NCBI GenBank assembly: GCA_963556695.1
Contig: CAUWAG010000003.1
Coordinates: forward strand, 1,736,001 to 1,800,000
Length of the DNA stretch: 64,000 nucleotides
DNA from: Anthostomella pinea
Taxonomy: Eukaryota > Ascomycota > Sordariomycetes > Xylariales > Xylariaceae
Direction of reading: 5' to 3'
The position numbers and the translations under genes were made by a program. Shown here one piece after another: positions 23,037 to 35,433 of this stretch. Positions within the stretch are counted from its first letter, which is position 1; each line of letters starts with the position of its first letter. The notes beneath the pieces were generated by a model that was given only the letters and a program-made list of their open reading frames with translations, was not told the DNA's origin and did no database searches.

Positions 23037-24514
23037 TCAGACTCCAAACAACCCCTTCCCACCACCACCACCCCTATCCCTACCCGTAAAGCTCTTCCCC
23101 CTGACCGGCAGCGGCACATGCGTAACCACATTCCCGATCTTGGCCTTGAGGCCATCGACGCGGATCCGCATCGCCAGGACCGCATCGCGCGTCCCCGTTC
23201 TTGGTTCTGTTGTTTCTGTCCCCGTTTTTTTCCCTGGTGTGTCGAAGGCGTCAAAGGCGTCGGCTGTGGCGCGGCGCAGGGCCGGGGTCGGCGGCGCGAA
23301 GGACCAGGCTAGGGAGATGTGGAAGGCTGTGCTGGCCCAGTCGGAGGTTTGTGAGGGGTTGGGTGAGTCTGTGGATGTGGATGGGGGGTTCTTTGGGGTG
23401 TTGGCTGTGTTGGGGGTGTGGGAGGTGTTTGAGGGGGACTTGAAAGCGTATAGTGCTGGCTGGTCGAAAGACGTCGATAGGGCGTTGCTGCGGGTTAGGA
23501 GGGCTGTGAGGTCGGGATTTGGGTTTGGGTTTGGGTTTGGGTTTGTAGCATCTCCTCCTCTGTGCCCTCTATCGCCGTTCTCCGTCGCCTTCCTCTTGCT
23601 GCCCCGAGGCTGGTCTCTACCAAAGGCTCCATCTTGCTCAGAAGCGAAAGCAGATGCTGAACCCGAAGCAAGCGTAGAAGCAGAAGCGGCATCATCCACA
23701 ACACTCCCGACCCGCAGCACCAAAAACGACCGCTCGCTCTCACGCGTGCGGTGCCACTCCAGCGCCAGCGGCGCCAGTGCGAAGGGCTGCACGCCGCTGC
23801 TGCCGATGCTGGCCCGCAGCTGCGACAGGAAGGCGTCCCTCTGCGCCGTCGTCAGCGCGAGGGGGCGCGAGAGGCTGATGTGAAGAGGCTGCGGGGCGCC
23901 GAGGTCTGAGGTTAGGAAGGGGGAGAGCGTGATGGGATTGGTGGTGGTGTTGGAGGAAGTGGTGGTTAGGGATGAGATGGCGGTCTGGATGGTGGTGAGG
24001 AGGGTGCTCAGGTGCGTGCGTTCGGGGTTGGTTGGGTGCCCTGTTGGATATTGTCAGTCGGTCACTACATACTTGTGAGAAACATGTGCATGTGCGAAGT
24101 GTGTGTTGTCGGATGTGATGGACAGGGGAGCGGGTAGCCCGCTCATATTTACTTCGAGAATTCTCACTTGTCGTGGGATGAGATGAGACGAGATGAAATG
24201 AAATGACTTGAAAGTGATGAGGGAGACTCACATTCGATATACAGATGAGTCGGCCAGTGACCCGCCTTATGCGGATGCACCCGCTTGCGGCCCTGGTGAA
24301 GCGCCGGATCATCGCTGGTGCTCACCCGCACGGTCGACGCGTATAAGTCGTGGAAGGCCGAGGGCAGGGGCGGCAGAGCTGTCTGCTGGGCCTGCCTATT
24401 GGATGATGGGGTTCCGGCATTATGTGCTGTCTTTTGCTTCTTCGCCGTAGGTGGTAGAGCACTAGATTCTGCGGCCGACTCGGAATCAGACGAGGAGTAG
24501 TCGACGAGAGGCAT
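23037..24514 (-). CDS. usb1: USB1-like U6 snRNA phosphodiesterase (2H superfamily)
   Basis: Nuclear 3'-to-5' exonuclease that trims and seals the oligo(U) tail of U6 snRNA. 428 aa from two exons: 24514-24232 and 24040-23037. Splicing creates HLYIEWHPTNPE, matching the conserved start of the catalytic domain. The two 2H motifs are visible: His148-x-Ser150 (PLHISLSRP) and His335-x-Ser337 (FHISLAWSF). The N-terminus begins [12 protein letters not shown], typical of fungal members. Between the motifs is a long low-complexity insertion: Ala/Ser-rich, [15 protein letters not shown], then five Asn-Pro repeats encoded by a hexanucleotide repeat, then Thr/Ser/Pro-rich sequence. It makes the protein longer than the roughly 265-290 aa of human and yeast homologues. 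The C-terminus has a Gly run. No transmembrane or targeting segment seen. Confidence 0.88.
23521..23544. repeat. Hexanucleotide repeat (GGGTTT)x4 inside USB1 CDS
   Basis: Four perfect GGGTTT units, preceded by an imperfect one, encode the (Asn-Pro) run on the minus strand. The repeat keeps the reading frame because the unit is a multiple of three. Confidence 0.9.
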
Positions 24515-24885
24515 TGCTTTGATAGCCAGAGCTCTGCAGTTGGGGTGTAGTGTTTTGCGGTGATGTTGGAGATGGGGGATCTCTAGGTGATGGTGGAGAT
24601 TTGGTGGAGCTGCCCTGCGCACGTCCCATACATAAGGTAGGATGTCGACTTCCATTTTTCTGGATCGCAGCTTCACTTCCCCTATACTTTTATATACAGC
24701 TTTCGAAGAGGGTGCATTTCACATATGACTACTGCATATGAGCTACTGCTAATACCAACGCATTCAGTGTTTGCTTGATTGTGCTTTGTTCCCTACTGTT
24801 CTGGAGTAGCAGCAAGGCCGGGGCTCTCATCTCTGGTCTGATCTCCGGGCGTATGCAACTTACACAACACTTCAAATGACATGAC

Positions 24886-25110
24886 TCATTTAGCAAGGTA
24901 GTTCACGATGTCTGGATCTATTAGAATACTTCGGCTCTTCCCGAAAAGAACGATAGCTAGAGCACTCAGTTGACATCGTTCTCTGCACCAGGAGATAATC
25001 TGCAATGTGCGAGACGGAAGTATCGCAGTCCTAGGATCCTTTGCTGGCTCGATGAAGATGTTCGCGCGGTGGATGTCATCGTGCAACGGCGTTACTGGAC
25101 AAGACGATCC
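24886..25110 (-). pseudogene. Possible aminoglycoside-phosphotransferase-family relic
   Basis: A minus-strand frame reads PLHDDIHRANIFIEPAKD followed about 25 residues later by LQIISW. This resembles the catalytic loop HxDxxxxN and the later I-I-D-W metal-binding motif of APH/choline-kinase-like phosphotransferases common in fungi. The HxDxxxxN residues are intact, but the metal-binding Asp of IIDW is Ser, no upstream kinase lobe is visible, and the frame closes soon after. It lies against, and slightly overlaps in another frame, the 3' end of the 2EXR gene. Best read as a fragment; coincidental similarity is possible. Confidence 0.3.
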
Positions 25111-26080
25111 GAATGTACGTGGCCAGCAACCTGTAGCAGAGCAATTTGTTGTTGGCACATTCCAGGACACCTATCATGACTTCGGTACCAACATGGCGTC
25201 CACCGAACTCCATGATTTCCTTTTCCACTTGTTCCGTCGTCTTGTCGATCAATTCCTGGAACGTGATTCCGATCAATGCATCCCGTTCATATCCAGTCCA
25301 GGGCGCATCGTTAATGGCATAGTCGTACGACTCGCAGTCAACGGGGTGAAAGTCGAACTCGTTTCGGGGCAACGACATGCGCATTTCATCAAAACGGTGC
25401 ACCGAGTGCTCGACTTTGGCCTCTTCGCTCTCCCACCCAAAGGTGCGCGGCTGGCCATCGGGAAACCGGCTCTTATATATGAAGCTTTTCAAAGTATAGT
25501 GCGGCAACACAACAAATACTCGCTCGAGTGAGAGCAGCAGCTCTCCGGACGTGGGATAGTGTATGGGGAACAGCGGATAACACGACGGCCGAAAGACATT
25601 CTCATGAAAATGAACTATGAATCTTGTCGTCTCGACAGCAATGAATCTGATCTTCTGCAGAGACGCCTCGTCGAGAAAGCGCATCATCGTGGACTGCAGT
25701 GGAGAGGTGAAGTAGAACAAGTCCAGGTCCCAGTTGATGAAAGAGTACGGTTGCTGTATGGCCTTGCCGTCCTCGATGTTTTCAAGGCACCAACGAGCGT
25801 TGGAGAAGGTGCCGGCCGAGTCGGGGCGATGTCTCACGAGCTCGCGACCCTGTAGGACCTCCTCTCGTGCTTCATGGTTGACCTGCATGAGAGATCTCAC
25901 CGCCGATATGCAACTCGGAGTAACGAAGGGGTTAGTAGCCAGGTATCGTGGTGGAAAGGATACGCCATTCCAGATGGAATGTACGGCAGGGCCTCTGGGT
26001 AACGCAAAGAAGCCCCATACAGCGAGGCGGAGCTCCTTGGGAAGCTGGGAGAACTGCGGGAAGTCGACTGTCTGTGACAT
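25076..26080 (-). CDS. 2EXR/F-box-like domain protein
   Basis: Intronless 334-aa protein starting MSQTVDFPQFSQLPKELR. The F..F..LPxELRxxIW-type opening followed by P.....I.....Y is the hallmark of fungal 2EXR proteins, an expanded, poorly characterised family related to F-box-like modules. The middle has NWDLDLFYFTS and IRFIAVE, typical of the segment after the motif in this family. No transmembrane segment or catalytic motif. The C-terminal 20 residues overlap the possible phosphotransferase relic in another frame, so the exact C-terminus is less certain. Function unknown. Confidence 0.75.
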   Translation of the reverse strand: MSQTVDFPQFSQLPKELRLAVWGFFALPRGPAVHSIWNGVSFPPRYLATNPFVTPSCISAVRSLMQVNHEAREEVLQGRELVRHRPDSAGTFSNARWCLENIEDGKAIQQPYSFINWDLDLFYFTSPLQSTMMRFLDEASLQKIRFIAVETTRFIVHFHENVFRPSCYPLFPIHYPTSGELLLSLERVFVVLPHYTLKSFIYKSRFPDGQPRTFGWESEEAKVEHSVHRFDEMRMSLPRNEFDFHPVDCESYDYAINDAPWTGYERDALIGITFQELIDKTTEQVEKEIMEFGGRHVGTEVMIGVLECANNKLLCYRLLATYIRIVLSSNAVAR

Positions 26081-26244
26081 GGATGCTGCGTCACGAGGGT
26101 GGATGAAGGATTGATGTCCCTCCAGGTTGAGATCCGACGAGCGCGCGAAATGGGTACGCGGCGTATCGGTCAGGAGAGCAGTGCGATTGTCTCATGAATA
26201 GAGTCGGAAAGCGGCCTCTCTGGGAGGTTTAAGAGCAATATAGC

Positions 26245-26252
26245 TATATATA
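26245..26252 (-). promoter_or_regulatory. TATA box of the 2EXR gene
   Basis: TATATATA about 165 bp upstream of the ATG at 26080 on the gene's strand, a reasonable core-promoter position. Confidence 0.4.
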
Positions 26253-27921
26253 GCACGTCAGCACGCGGACAAGCAAACGGTTGCCCGAATGTGAAAGGTT
26301 AGATCAGGCAACCGGTTGCTGTCAGCAACAAAGACTCCTCTAGTAACCGGTGATTCAGCATTTTGAATAGATAGCCACCATAGTCCATGCATTTCAGGGC
26401 TCCAGGCAGCCAAACGCCTTCACGCTCAGGCGAGTGATGACATCTGGAATGCTGTCAAAGGATGTGTCCTGTGAAAGGGGCATAACCCCTTCATCGGCTT
26501 CACTGGAAAGCCAGCGCCCGCAACAGGAACGTTGACAGCTTGCATGCTCAAAGTGATACATGCATGCAGTCAAAGGCTGTAGTTAGGGGTGAAGTCACTT
26601 CCAGGGTGGTATCTTACATGATCAAAGGGCATGGTTGCAAATGGGTGTACCCCATGGGGTAACTCGGGTCGTTCAGGAATCTCTGGCTGCATGATCCGAC
26701 TTTGATATCTCTGTAAGACTTGCGCGTTACACCAGCAGCACACCAGGGTACAAAGTTTTGCGGGAAGTCTACTACAACATCATTGAGGGTGCCTAACAGC
26801 TCTTGGAAGACGAACGAACCCATAGCCTCGTTTCGCTAGGAAGTCGTCTCTGTAGAAGACCACCACGACGAGCGGATATCCCGGAGAGGATGATAGCTCT
26901 GGCGCTACACTTGTACCATGAGGATCGAGTCGAGTCTGAGGTCAAGAGTCGGGCAGTAGATTTTGCTGTTGGCCGGGCTGAAGTAGTCGCCCGAGGCCGA
27001 TAGCTCGACACCAGCCAGTCCTGATCCGAAGCTTAAGCTGCGATGCGCCGATGCGCCGATGCTTGCGAACGTGGTGGCTGTCGTTGTACGGGACGGCCGG
27101 ATCGCATTGGTGTCGGCTTGGTTCGGACCTAGTCAACTCGGCGACTCGGGTGATGAGCTACATTAAGCTTGGTAAAGTACTTTAACAAGGCTGAATTGGC
27201 GTGGTTTTAAGAGAGCTTCGTAATCATCATGACTACCTATTGCGCGTCCCATGTCAGAAGTCGAGCACAGCCCGAGTCGTGGATGTCGGCTCGTGGCAAC
27301 CTGGCGTTCAAGGCATACATATGTCTCCTTCGATTGGTGGCCTTGTGTTGTCGTTCGAGAAGACATCAGATTTAATAAGTCAAATGTTCATCCGATGGAT
27401 CGGACGGGATTGAAGCTCAATCCCTGTCACGACTTGCGTCACCGCTTGGGAAGCCGTTGAAGCCGCCTGGCCGCGTGCATGTGTGGGGACACTGTCGGTC
27501 TAAATTGGTAGCCGAAATCACCAGCGGTTCTCGAGAGTCGAAGCTCATAGGCCCGGAGACAGCGACTCTTTCGGTGGGTGGAACGACCCGTCTTCGGTGG
27601 CCGGGGCCGGGGTGGCTGGCATGGATGACCCTGCCCAATTACATCATAGTCCTCCATGATCACCAGCCAAACCGACAGTCTGACAGGCAGGTTATCAGTG
27701 AGAGTGAAAACCTGTCTGATACATAACCCAAGTCCTTCCGAAGTCGCCGGGTACCTCCCTCCTGCATTCCCATGATCCCATCCCCCCAGAAACAAACAAG
27801 GAGCGCCGACCATCATCCCACGCCAAGACCCCGTGATCCCTTCAGACTCTCCTAGGGTTCAATACTTATTACCTTACCTACAAAGTTGTAGAAGGATTTC
27901 AGTAGTAGTATTACCGTCAAG
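26253..27921. other. Intergenic; no gene recognised
   Basis: About 1.7 kb between two divergent genes (2EXR on minus, Pal1 on plus). I see no coding pattern with known similarity. A small duplication GCGATGCGCCGATGC is at about 27039-27053. It contains the Pal1 promoter. Confidence 0.35.
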
Positions 27922-28881
27922 ATGTCGGCAGTGCGACCCCTCGAACAGATCAAGCGCGAGACGAAAGTCGCCTACCGCGCGCCGCACCTGCGCAAGCACA
28001 ACCTGACGGGCACCGACCTGATCGACTCGCTGGACAACATCGGTATCGGTGGCGCATACCACCACGAAGGCCCCTACGACGCGACCCTGGCGAGCCGCAA
28101 CAAGGACGAGCGGTTCGCACCCGTCGCCGCCGTCAAGACGACCAACATGGAGGCCCTGCGTGCGACGCCCTACGAGCACATCCAGGACTCGTTGCGCAAG
28201 CACATGCCGCTGCAGGGCACGTCGACGATCCCGCCCGGCATGCCCGACCTGCGCGGCCTGCCGATGGAGTACGAGGAGGGCGTTGACGTCATGCGCGAGT
28301 CGGACGCGTACGGGGGTGCGCTGGGGCGGTACGAACATGTCGTAAGTACTCTGTCATCTATCAATGCGCCAATCGATTTCAGGATTGCAAGATGAACGAA
28401 AAAACATACTGACATCGCGCTCCCACCTGCTAGCAATACCACCCCGACGACCTCAAGGGCAAGGGCGAGCCCTCCTACACAATAGAGCGGGACCTGAAAG
28501 AGCGCAAGCGCCACCAGAAGTCCATGTCGAGCGGAACGAACGGCAACGGCAACAACACGGCCGTCTACGAGATGCAGCCCACAGGACACCGTCGCGAGGA
28601 CAGCAGCACTAGCACGGGGAAGGACGGCGGTGTCGCGACGGTCCGCCAGCGCAGGTATAGCACGGACAGCGCGGCGGCGGGGCCGTCGAGCCCGCCGTCG
28701 GCGAGTGTTGGGCGCAGCAATACTTCTTCGGGTAAGAGGTTGAGTGGCGGCTGTGAGTTTCTCCCAGTTCTTCCATTGATTTTAATGTGTGTACTGACGC
28801 CGTGATCCAGTGAAACAACGGTTCGGCTCCATCCGCCGCCACCACAAGCACAGCAACAGCAATGAGGACTCGTTGATCTGA
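27922..28881 (+). CDS. Pal1-family cell morphology protein
   Basis: 269-aa protein from three exons: 27922-28341, 28434-28752 and 28811-28881. The conserved Pal1 core is visible in exon 1: HNLTGTDLIDSLDNIGIGG, then YHHEGPYDATLASRNKD, followed by RFAPVAAVKTTNMEALRATP. The C-terminal half is polar and Ser/Gly-rich and ends LKQRFGSIRRHHKHSNSNED, restored by splicing exon 3. In fission yeast Pal1 is a cortical/endocytic protein needed for cylindrical shape, and filamentous fungi keep several members. Likely cytosolic and peripheral to the plasma membrane; no signal peptide or membrane segment. This may be one of several paralogues, so no gene number is assigned. Confidence 0.85.
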
Positions 28882-30016
28882 TCCGACGCCGATTCTTCGA
28901 TATGTACAGACTCCTTTTTTGCGTTGCATATGTTCTTGAAACCCTGTATTACTAGACACCCATCTACGGGTACGAATCACGGTTATGTTCTGGTGTTCTG
29001 GCCCGCCTGGTGGGCTGGGGGTAGTTAGGTGGTAGGCGATGGCCTAGAATCTAAAGAGATGGGGGGATGACGGGATCACTCGTAGACATATCACGGGATC
29101 CAGGGGAGATATAGATCGACAACGTCGTAATAAATATCGGTGTACATATTACCGTAAAGAGTCAGGCACCAGTCGGATGAATGTAAAAAGAACAGCTTTG
29201 CAGCCCCTGGAGTCGTCGACGTTCTGATCGTGGTCTCTGCCCCTAAACGCACAGGTAGATCAGCGCTATTACCGCAAGTGCTTCAAGATGGTGATCTATC
29301 GCTGGTGGCTGGGAGGAGCGCAATGCCACTTAGCACCGGCCTCGATCAAGCATCGTCATCCTTGAGTTCCCGAACTATGGCAGCTCGGGAACGAGATTTT
29401 CTGGGAGCTTAGTGAAAAAATTTACCGACAGTTCTTTCTTTCCCTTCCCTTCTGGCAAACCTTGAGATTCTTTACTATCCGCAAAGTAGGATGTTCAGCC
29501 CGAAGAAAACAAAACAGGAAGAAAAGAAGCAAAGGCCTCATCGAATCAAGTCATGATTCAGTCGGATCCGGGCTTCTCGGGTCTTGGAGATGGAACAGAT
29601 TTATGCCACTCACGAGGTGTACCTATTCCCTAAAGTCAACAGCAACGGACAAGAGCAAGTAAACAAATCACATTCACTCAGCAAGGATACCTCTCGAGGA
29701 AAAGAACGTCAGAAAGGAAATCTTAGTTGTACAGTCCGAACAGCTGCTGCTCCTAGCTACCAAATTACCTACCTACTCTTAAGGTGGGTAGCTGCTGCCC
29801 GTACTCTACCAAGGACCAAGGAGAAAAGAAAGTCAAGTCTGCCATCCGTCCTCTAGCTCTCCCCCCTGAAGTAGACCAGATCCAGTGAGACTACGCCCGG
29901 CTTGTCCGCTCTTCTAGGAGCTTGAGATCTGGAAGCAACAAAAGAGTCCAGCGCAGCCATCCATCGCACTGCCTGCCTTTCCACCTCCTCTTCCCCACGT
30001 CGCGGTCTCCTCCTCC
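28882..30016. other. Convergent intergenic region (Pal1/CFT1)
   Basis: About 1.1 kb between convergent stop codons, holding both 3' UTRs. No gene or notable repeat recognised. Confidence 0.4.
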
Positions 30017-33000
30017 TCACAAATACCCCAACCCACCCGCTCCCAACACCTCCCGCAGCACCTCCCGAATCTCGCCCACGCCCGCAAACCCCACGCGCCC
30101 CGCGATCTCGGCGCGCCGTCCGGCACCCAGCTCGTTCCAGCGCGCCAGCAGCGCGCCATCGACGATGCTGCGGCCCATGCCCGCGTCGACGCCCGGCGGG
30201 AAGCGGCCCATGGCGCCCGTCGACACGGGCGCGCGGTAGTCGCGCGGGTTCAGGCCCGCGTGGTGCGGCAGCGACGAGAGCAGCTGGCCCGTCAGGAACG
30301 AGAGCCGCCGGTACTGCGGCTCCGCAAGCGGGGAGAGAGTCGCGAGGACGCCCGTGGGTGCGGCGAGGAGGATGGTGGAAGGCGGCGCTGGGGGCTGGTC
30401 GCTGCTGCTGCCGGTCGCGCCGTTGGTGGTCGTGCCGTTGGTTTCGGGGTCTGGGGCTAGGTAATCGGATGTTGCGGGCAGGGTGCGCGGGACGAGCATG
30501 CTGCGGGTTGGTAGATTTCCGCCAGTTGAGAATGTGGTGCGATGCAGGAGGAGGTGGCCTTGAAGGGATTTGGGATCTGTTCTTTTAGCACCTGTGTTCG
30601 CCAAGTAGTCGGGAGCACGAAGTGTGAAACTTACGCTCGGGGTCGAATTGCAGCACATGAATGCCGCCATCGGAGTCACAGACCACAATGAGGAGTTCGT
30701 GTCCGTCCGGGAGAAAGTCGACCGTCAAGACCTCCAGCTTGGTCGAACTCTTTCCAAACAACATCATCTTATAAGGCTCCTCGGTGTAACCCGTGAACCA
30801 GACACCCTTCACTGCATCAGCCATGAGGCAAAGCCCGGTTCCCTTGAGCTCACGGACGGCCGTCACGTAGCAGTTCATATCCATGAACGCGACAGGTAGC
30901 AAAGTCCCGTCTTCCTTCAGACCACGGACCATGCATTTCTGCCCTTGGGCGACTAGCATCAGCCCCTGAGTACCAACCTCGGAGAGAGCCGTGACCGCGC
31001 CACGGGGAATGTCCTCTTTCGCAACCAGTTTCAACCTCTTGTTCGTTTCCGGTCGCCCTGGCTCGGGGATGACTGTCACGATATCATATACGAAAACCCG
31101 GCCTCTGACAGGTAGGTCTTCTCCCTTGGAGATGGCCGTGCCTACAGCGATCAGGTGTTTCCGCTCATTCGTAGACTCGGACACTTCCAAATTGATAGTC
31201 TCGACGCACATGACGATTTCGCATGGTTCCATCTCAATAGTGTCGATGACCGTCCAGGTAATAGGGCTGATCAGCTTGATCTGCCCGCGTTCGATAGTCG
31301 GCTTGAAGGTAAGGTCCTTCTCCAAATGCCACTCTTTGCGGTAGTCATCATCCTTTGGTAGCTCGAACGGCTCGAACGTATCGCAACCCACGACAAAAGT
31401 CCCAGTAGGCGGATGGTGGGTGATGGAATGGGCGTCGATATTTAGTGGAAGTTTCCTCAGAGACATGCCAATCTCTGCGTAGGTAGTACCGATTGTTGGT
31501 ATCTGAGAGACCCGTGCAATACCCTGTGAGTCCGCATAAATGAAACCTCTCTCACATCCAGCAGTATGGAACGGGCTCATGCCGCGAACACCAGGGCCCT
31601 GAAGTCCGACAACTTTTGGTACGGTCCTAGAAGATCTCATAACGAACCTAGGCGAATCTCCAGGCAAGAACACCGTCCTGTATCCAGCTACATTCTGGCA
31701 TTGGCGCATGGGACAAGTTCGTTGTTGCTCAACCTCATCATCTGTCGCAACTTCCAAGCTCTCAGCAAAAGACGTGTTGGGTAGCTTTTTGAAATGAAGC
31801 GACTGGGATAGTTGAGAGGTAGCTTCCGATGGTGTCCGGAAGGGTTCATATACCACGACGTCGTCATTGTTATCTCGAGCCTGCGAATCGTGAGCAATGT
31901 GATACCTACAAGCCTCAAAGGTACTCACAATCAGATATGGGTATGTAGATGTACTGTCTCCGAGATCGGCAACCAAGATTTCCTTAAAAGTCTCGCGTGC
32001 TGTCCCTCGTCTAGCTGCATAGTCTGCTGAAAGTATAGGAGGTGCAAACGACAAGCCTTCGGCTACGTAGATGGGCTTCGACAAATCGGGTAGAGCATAA
32101 ATCTGTGGCTTGTTAGTACGGACTAATGCCCGAAGGGCTGTTCAACCTACATATAGAGCTCCTGTCTTGCTGAGCAAGAACATTACTACGTCGTGACCTG
32201 GTTTGGTGCCCTTGTCGCTTTGAACCTGGGCGAAGATACCAGCAGCATCCTCGTATAGACAGCCAGTAACCCATTTCGTAGAGGAAAGCCTATCGTCTTC
32301 TTTCTCGACTTCATCCAGTTCGAAGCTTTTATCGATTCCGGCGAGGTAAATACTTGCGTCTTCTCTTACCAGCAGGAGATATGGATCGGCTATACTGGCA
32401 CTGTCGATCCTAGGTTCGGCACCAGTCTCGTCGTCCAGCATAGGGAGAATCTGACTGAGTCCAAAGTCTGGCCAGTTGCGTTAGTCTCGCTAATCCAGTC
32501 ATGGCTTCAGATATGTTCGTGGGTGTCTTACCTCCGTCATAACAGTGGACAGCTGTCTTGAGTACTTGTATGACTCGCATATGCTTGCCCATGGTTCCAG
32601 CCTCGATAGTGAAGCCAGCAGCTGGATCAAATTCGGTGCCAGTCAAAGCCTCAAACCCTGCTCCGGTCAATGCGTAGACATCGGAGGTCTCGTAACCATC
32701 CAGGTCCACCTTGGAGACAATCATGAACTTGTCACACTGGGCTGACGATTCGTAGTCAGCACCCAATGATGCAGCCCCCTTGTCACCCTGTAAAGATTTC
32801 GGTATTGGCTTCTGAGCAGCCACTGTCCAGAAGCCCCTCGCTTCGGGAAATTCAAACCGACCAATGACTTTCGGTTGGATCGCTCGATTCATGATGGCAA
32901 TAGAGCCAGAGTTACCTCTTCCAACCACGCACACGAGACTCAGGTCGCTACTGACCCCTGCCTCGTTCATCTGAGCATCGTCCTCGGAGACTGAGGATTT

Positions 33001-34620
33001 CCCGAGGGTAAAGTCTCTTATAGGAGCGATACTGACAAGACGGTCGTGTATGCGGAAAACGTGCTCTCCGATCTTCCCACCAGAGCCGCCACCTGCACTC
33101 GAGTCTTTCGCCGGTGCAGAGTCGTCCCCGTACAAATCGTCGTCATCGTCCATGTCTTCCAAATCCTCGTCGCTTATGTCAAGGTCCAGCGAGGCGTCAT
33201 GCAGCCGATGTTTCCTCTTCCCAGTTTGGCTTTGTTTTCGCGTCCAGCCAATAACTAGAGAATCCGCCTCTTCACTGCCCACAAACAGCGATGTTCTTCC
33301 AAGTTTGCTGATCGTTGTGACGCGAGTGGGAAGAATGGCCCCACCAGCTTCTGGCGTAACTATCCGAACGCTCAGCCCCGACACTGTCCTGCCGTCGATT
33401 CGGAAATTGACCAGTGTCAGGCGTCCATCATTGAGCACCATCAGGAGCTCCCCGGTATCAGGGGAGAGGAACTCGAATTCGCATCCCTCTAACCTTAGAT
33501 CAAGTTCGGACTGATCGACTAGGCTGAACGAAGTTGCTTGTTTCGCAAAAGAATTGACGCCGACGCCATGGGGTTTCCCAGACTGGTCGATGTGTATCAA
33601 TTCATTTGTACCGATCAGGAGAGCACCACCGACTGGTGGTGGTAATGCCAGTACGCGGTAGAGATCTTGAGGGAGGCCATTCACCGCTAGGATAGTTGTA
33701 GAGGCCTTTTGCTGGAGGTCGAGCGTGAATATCATGTAAGAAAGCTGATCCTTCCGACCCAGGACCGCAGACGGCGACGAGGTCGACGAGAGTATGCCGA
33801 AGGTTGGCTCTCTGTACTCATGGAGGAAGGCAATATGCACTGGGTGGATGAGACTAGGGTCTAGATTGGGGAGTCGGAGGACAAATGAGGTTGAAAATGG
33901 AGTCTCTTCATTGCTGCTAGTTCCATTTGCGAGCGTGGTGTGTAGCTCCTTTACTGGACGTGGCCCATCCAGCTCCTCATCCCAGTCTTCCATCTCTATG
34001 TCTTCCTCGGCAGACTTGAACTGGAGGATAGCCAGACTCCGCGCCCCGAACTTCAGAGCAGCGCATCTACTGCCGGGATCTGCAGCCAAGAAATTGACAT
34101 AATCGCTCAGCGGAGCAGCCCATGGGCTCCCTTGGAGTTCATCCTGCTCATAGTAATGAATGGACGTAGTCTGTATGGTATGCTTCACGGGATCCCACTC
34201 GACCATGCTAAGTTTGGCATCTTTGAAGGCCAGCAGCAGAGCTTCACCCCCAGAGGCGGATGTCTGGCATTTGATGCGCGTGAGTCCTGTCACGGTGCCA
34301 GCGAGCGAGAACTCTGCCACAAGCACCAGCTTCGTGTATTGGGAGCGATCCGATCGGACGAGGGCGGCGTCACCACCGAGGAAGGAGGCCTCGAGGCCGT
34401 CGTCGTCATTGACTCTCGCATCGTAGGGTTGATTCGCGGCGGAGGGTTGTAGCTGGGCGTTCTGGGCATTGTCGAGCTCGGCGGATACTGACTTGGTGGT
34501 GAAGATCTGCAGAAGGGAGGCCCTTGCGACAACGAGGTTGCTGCTTTGCGCCGAGGTGAAGGGTAACGATAGGGAGTGTGTGACTGCCGTAGGAGGCGTC
34601 AGCTCCGTGTAGCACTGCAT
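30017..34620 (-). CDS. cft1: CFT1, CPSF160-like subunit of the cleavage and polyadenylation factor
   Basis: 1477-aa nuclear protein that recognises the poly(A) signal region and scaffolds the CPF/CPSF complex. Exons: 34620-32532, 32467-32151, 32102-30635 and 30576-30017. It starts MQCYTELTPPTAVTHSL, the standard fungal CFT1 N-terminus. It then has beta-propeller-rich sequence of the CPSF-A/DDB1 superfamily, including an acidic loop (DEDLEDMDDDDDLYGDD), FGLSQILPMLDD, KWVTGCLYEDAAGIF, VHGLQ-type KVVGLQGPGVRGMSPFH and LTVDFLPDGHELLIVVCDSDGGIHVLQFDPE. For the last intron the acceptor at 30577 is chosen because it yields QFDPEHPKSLQGHLLLHRTTF; a nearer AG at 30592 also keeps frame but adds five residues and leaves a 43-bp intron. 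The tail contains the CPSF-A C-terminal helices (LDGALLARW-type VDGALLARWNEL). Confidence 0.94.
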
Positions 34621-35433
34621 GTTGAGCCTGTCTGCCGCATCTCAAGATACCAATTGGCGAAGTAGTGAAGGGACTGTTGCTAAAGAGGAGAAGCACCGCG
34701 CGCAAAGGTTGGAATTCGTAGCGTTGAAGCTCCAACTGCCTGCAACGCCGCGCGCGTTGAACCTTGCTGGAGCTGGAGCTATGCATAAAAGGAGTGCGCT
34801 AGGAAGATCGGTATACGTATTCATTTAAGCGTGTTTTGTCTGCGATTGCCACTACCATGAAGCTTCACGTTCCAGATCCTGGCCTTCAGACCAACTCCTT
34901 ATTTCTTAATAACTCAATCCTCACTCAAGATTATGCTCCAGATTCATGGCCAAGCCGATTGATGGCTCAGCTTCCAACCTGAGACGTTGTGCTGTTGTAT
35001 ATGCCCATTAACCGTGATATGCACGAAAGCCGATATCAGACTACCGGTAGCATGTATTGACCACCCGGACTCACCACAATCACATTGTCCCTGTCGACTC
35101 TTCAAGGCGTCTCGATTTCGTCATAGCAATTCGAAATAGTGGCCCAGATGCAAGGACAGAGTCTCCTGACAGCCTTTTGCCCGGTTTTTTGTTCTGAGAA
35201 AAAGCCACGGCATTCCGCATGTACAGTTCGTCATGATGGGCAGATAGTGGAGATATGTCGTTGAATTCACACGCCTCATTCGCCGGAATCCCCCGAAACC
35301 AGCTGATCTGATATCTGCCCAAGGACTCTCGCATTACCCATAAGATCAAATAGGCAGGCCAGTGAACCCGAGAGTCAGCTGTCCAAACGATCAAAGACTA
35401 CGTGCAGAGACCTCTACCAAGGCACCCGCTACC
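34621..35433. promoter_or_regulatory. Divergent promoter region (CFT1 / F-box-like gene)
   Basis: About 0.8 kb between two divergent starts. No additional gene was seen, and no convincing core element beyond an AT-rich stretch (ATGCATAAAAG) near 34780 that could serve CFT1. Confidence 0.35.

Noticed and set aside
23514..23544. Telomere-like TTTGGG repeat
   Set aside because: It is only four units, internal, and encodes an in-frame Asn-Pro run of USB1. Not the fungal TTAGGG telomere repeat.
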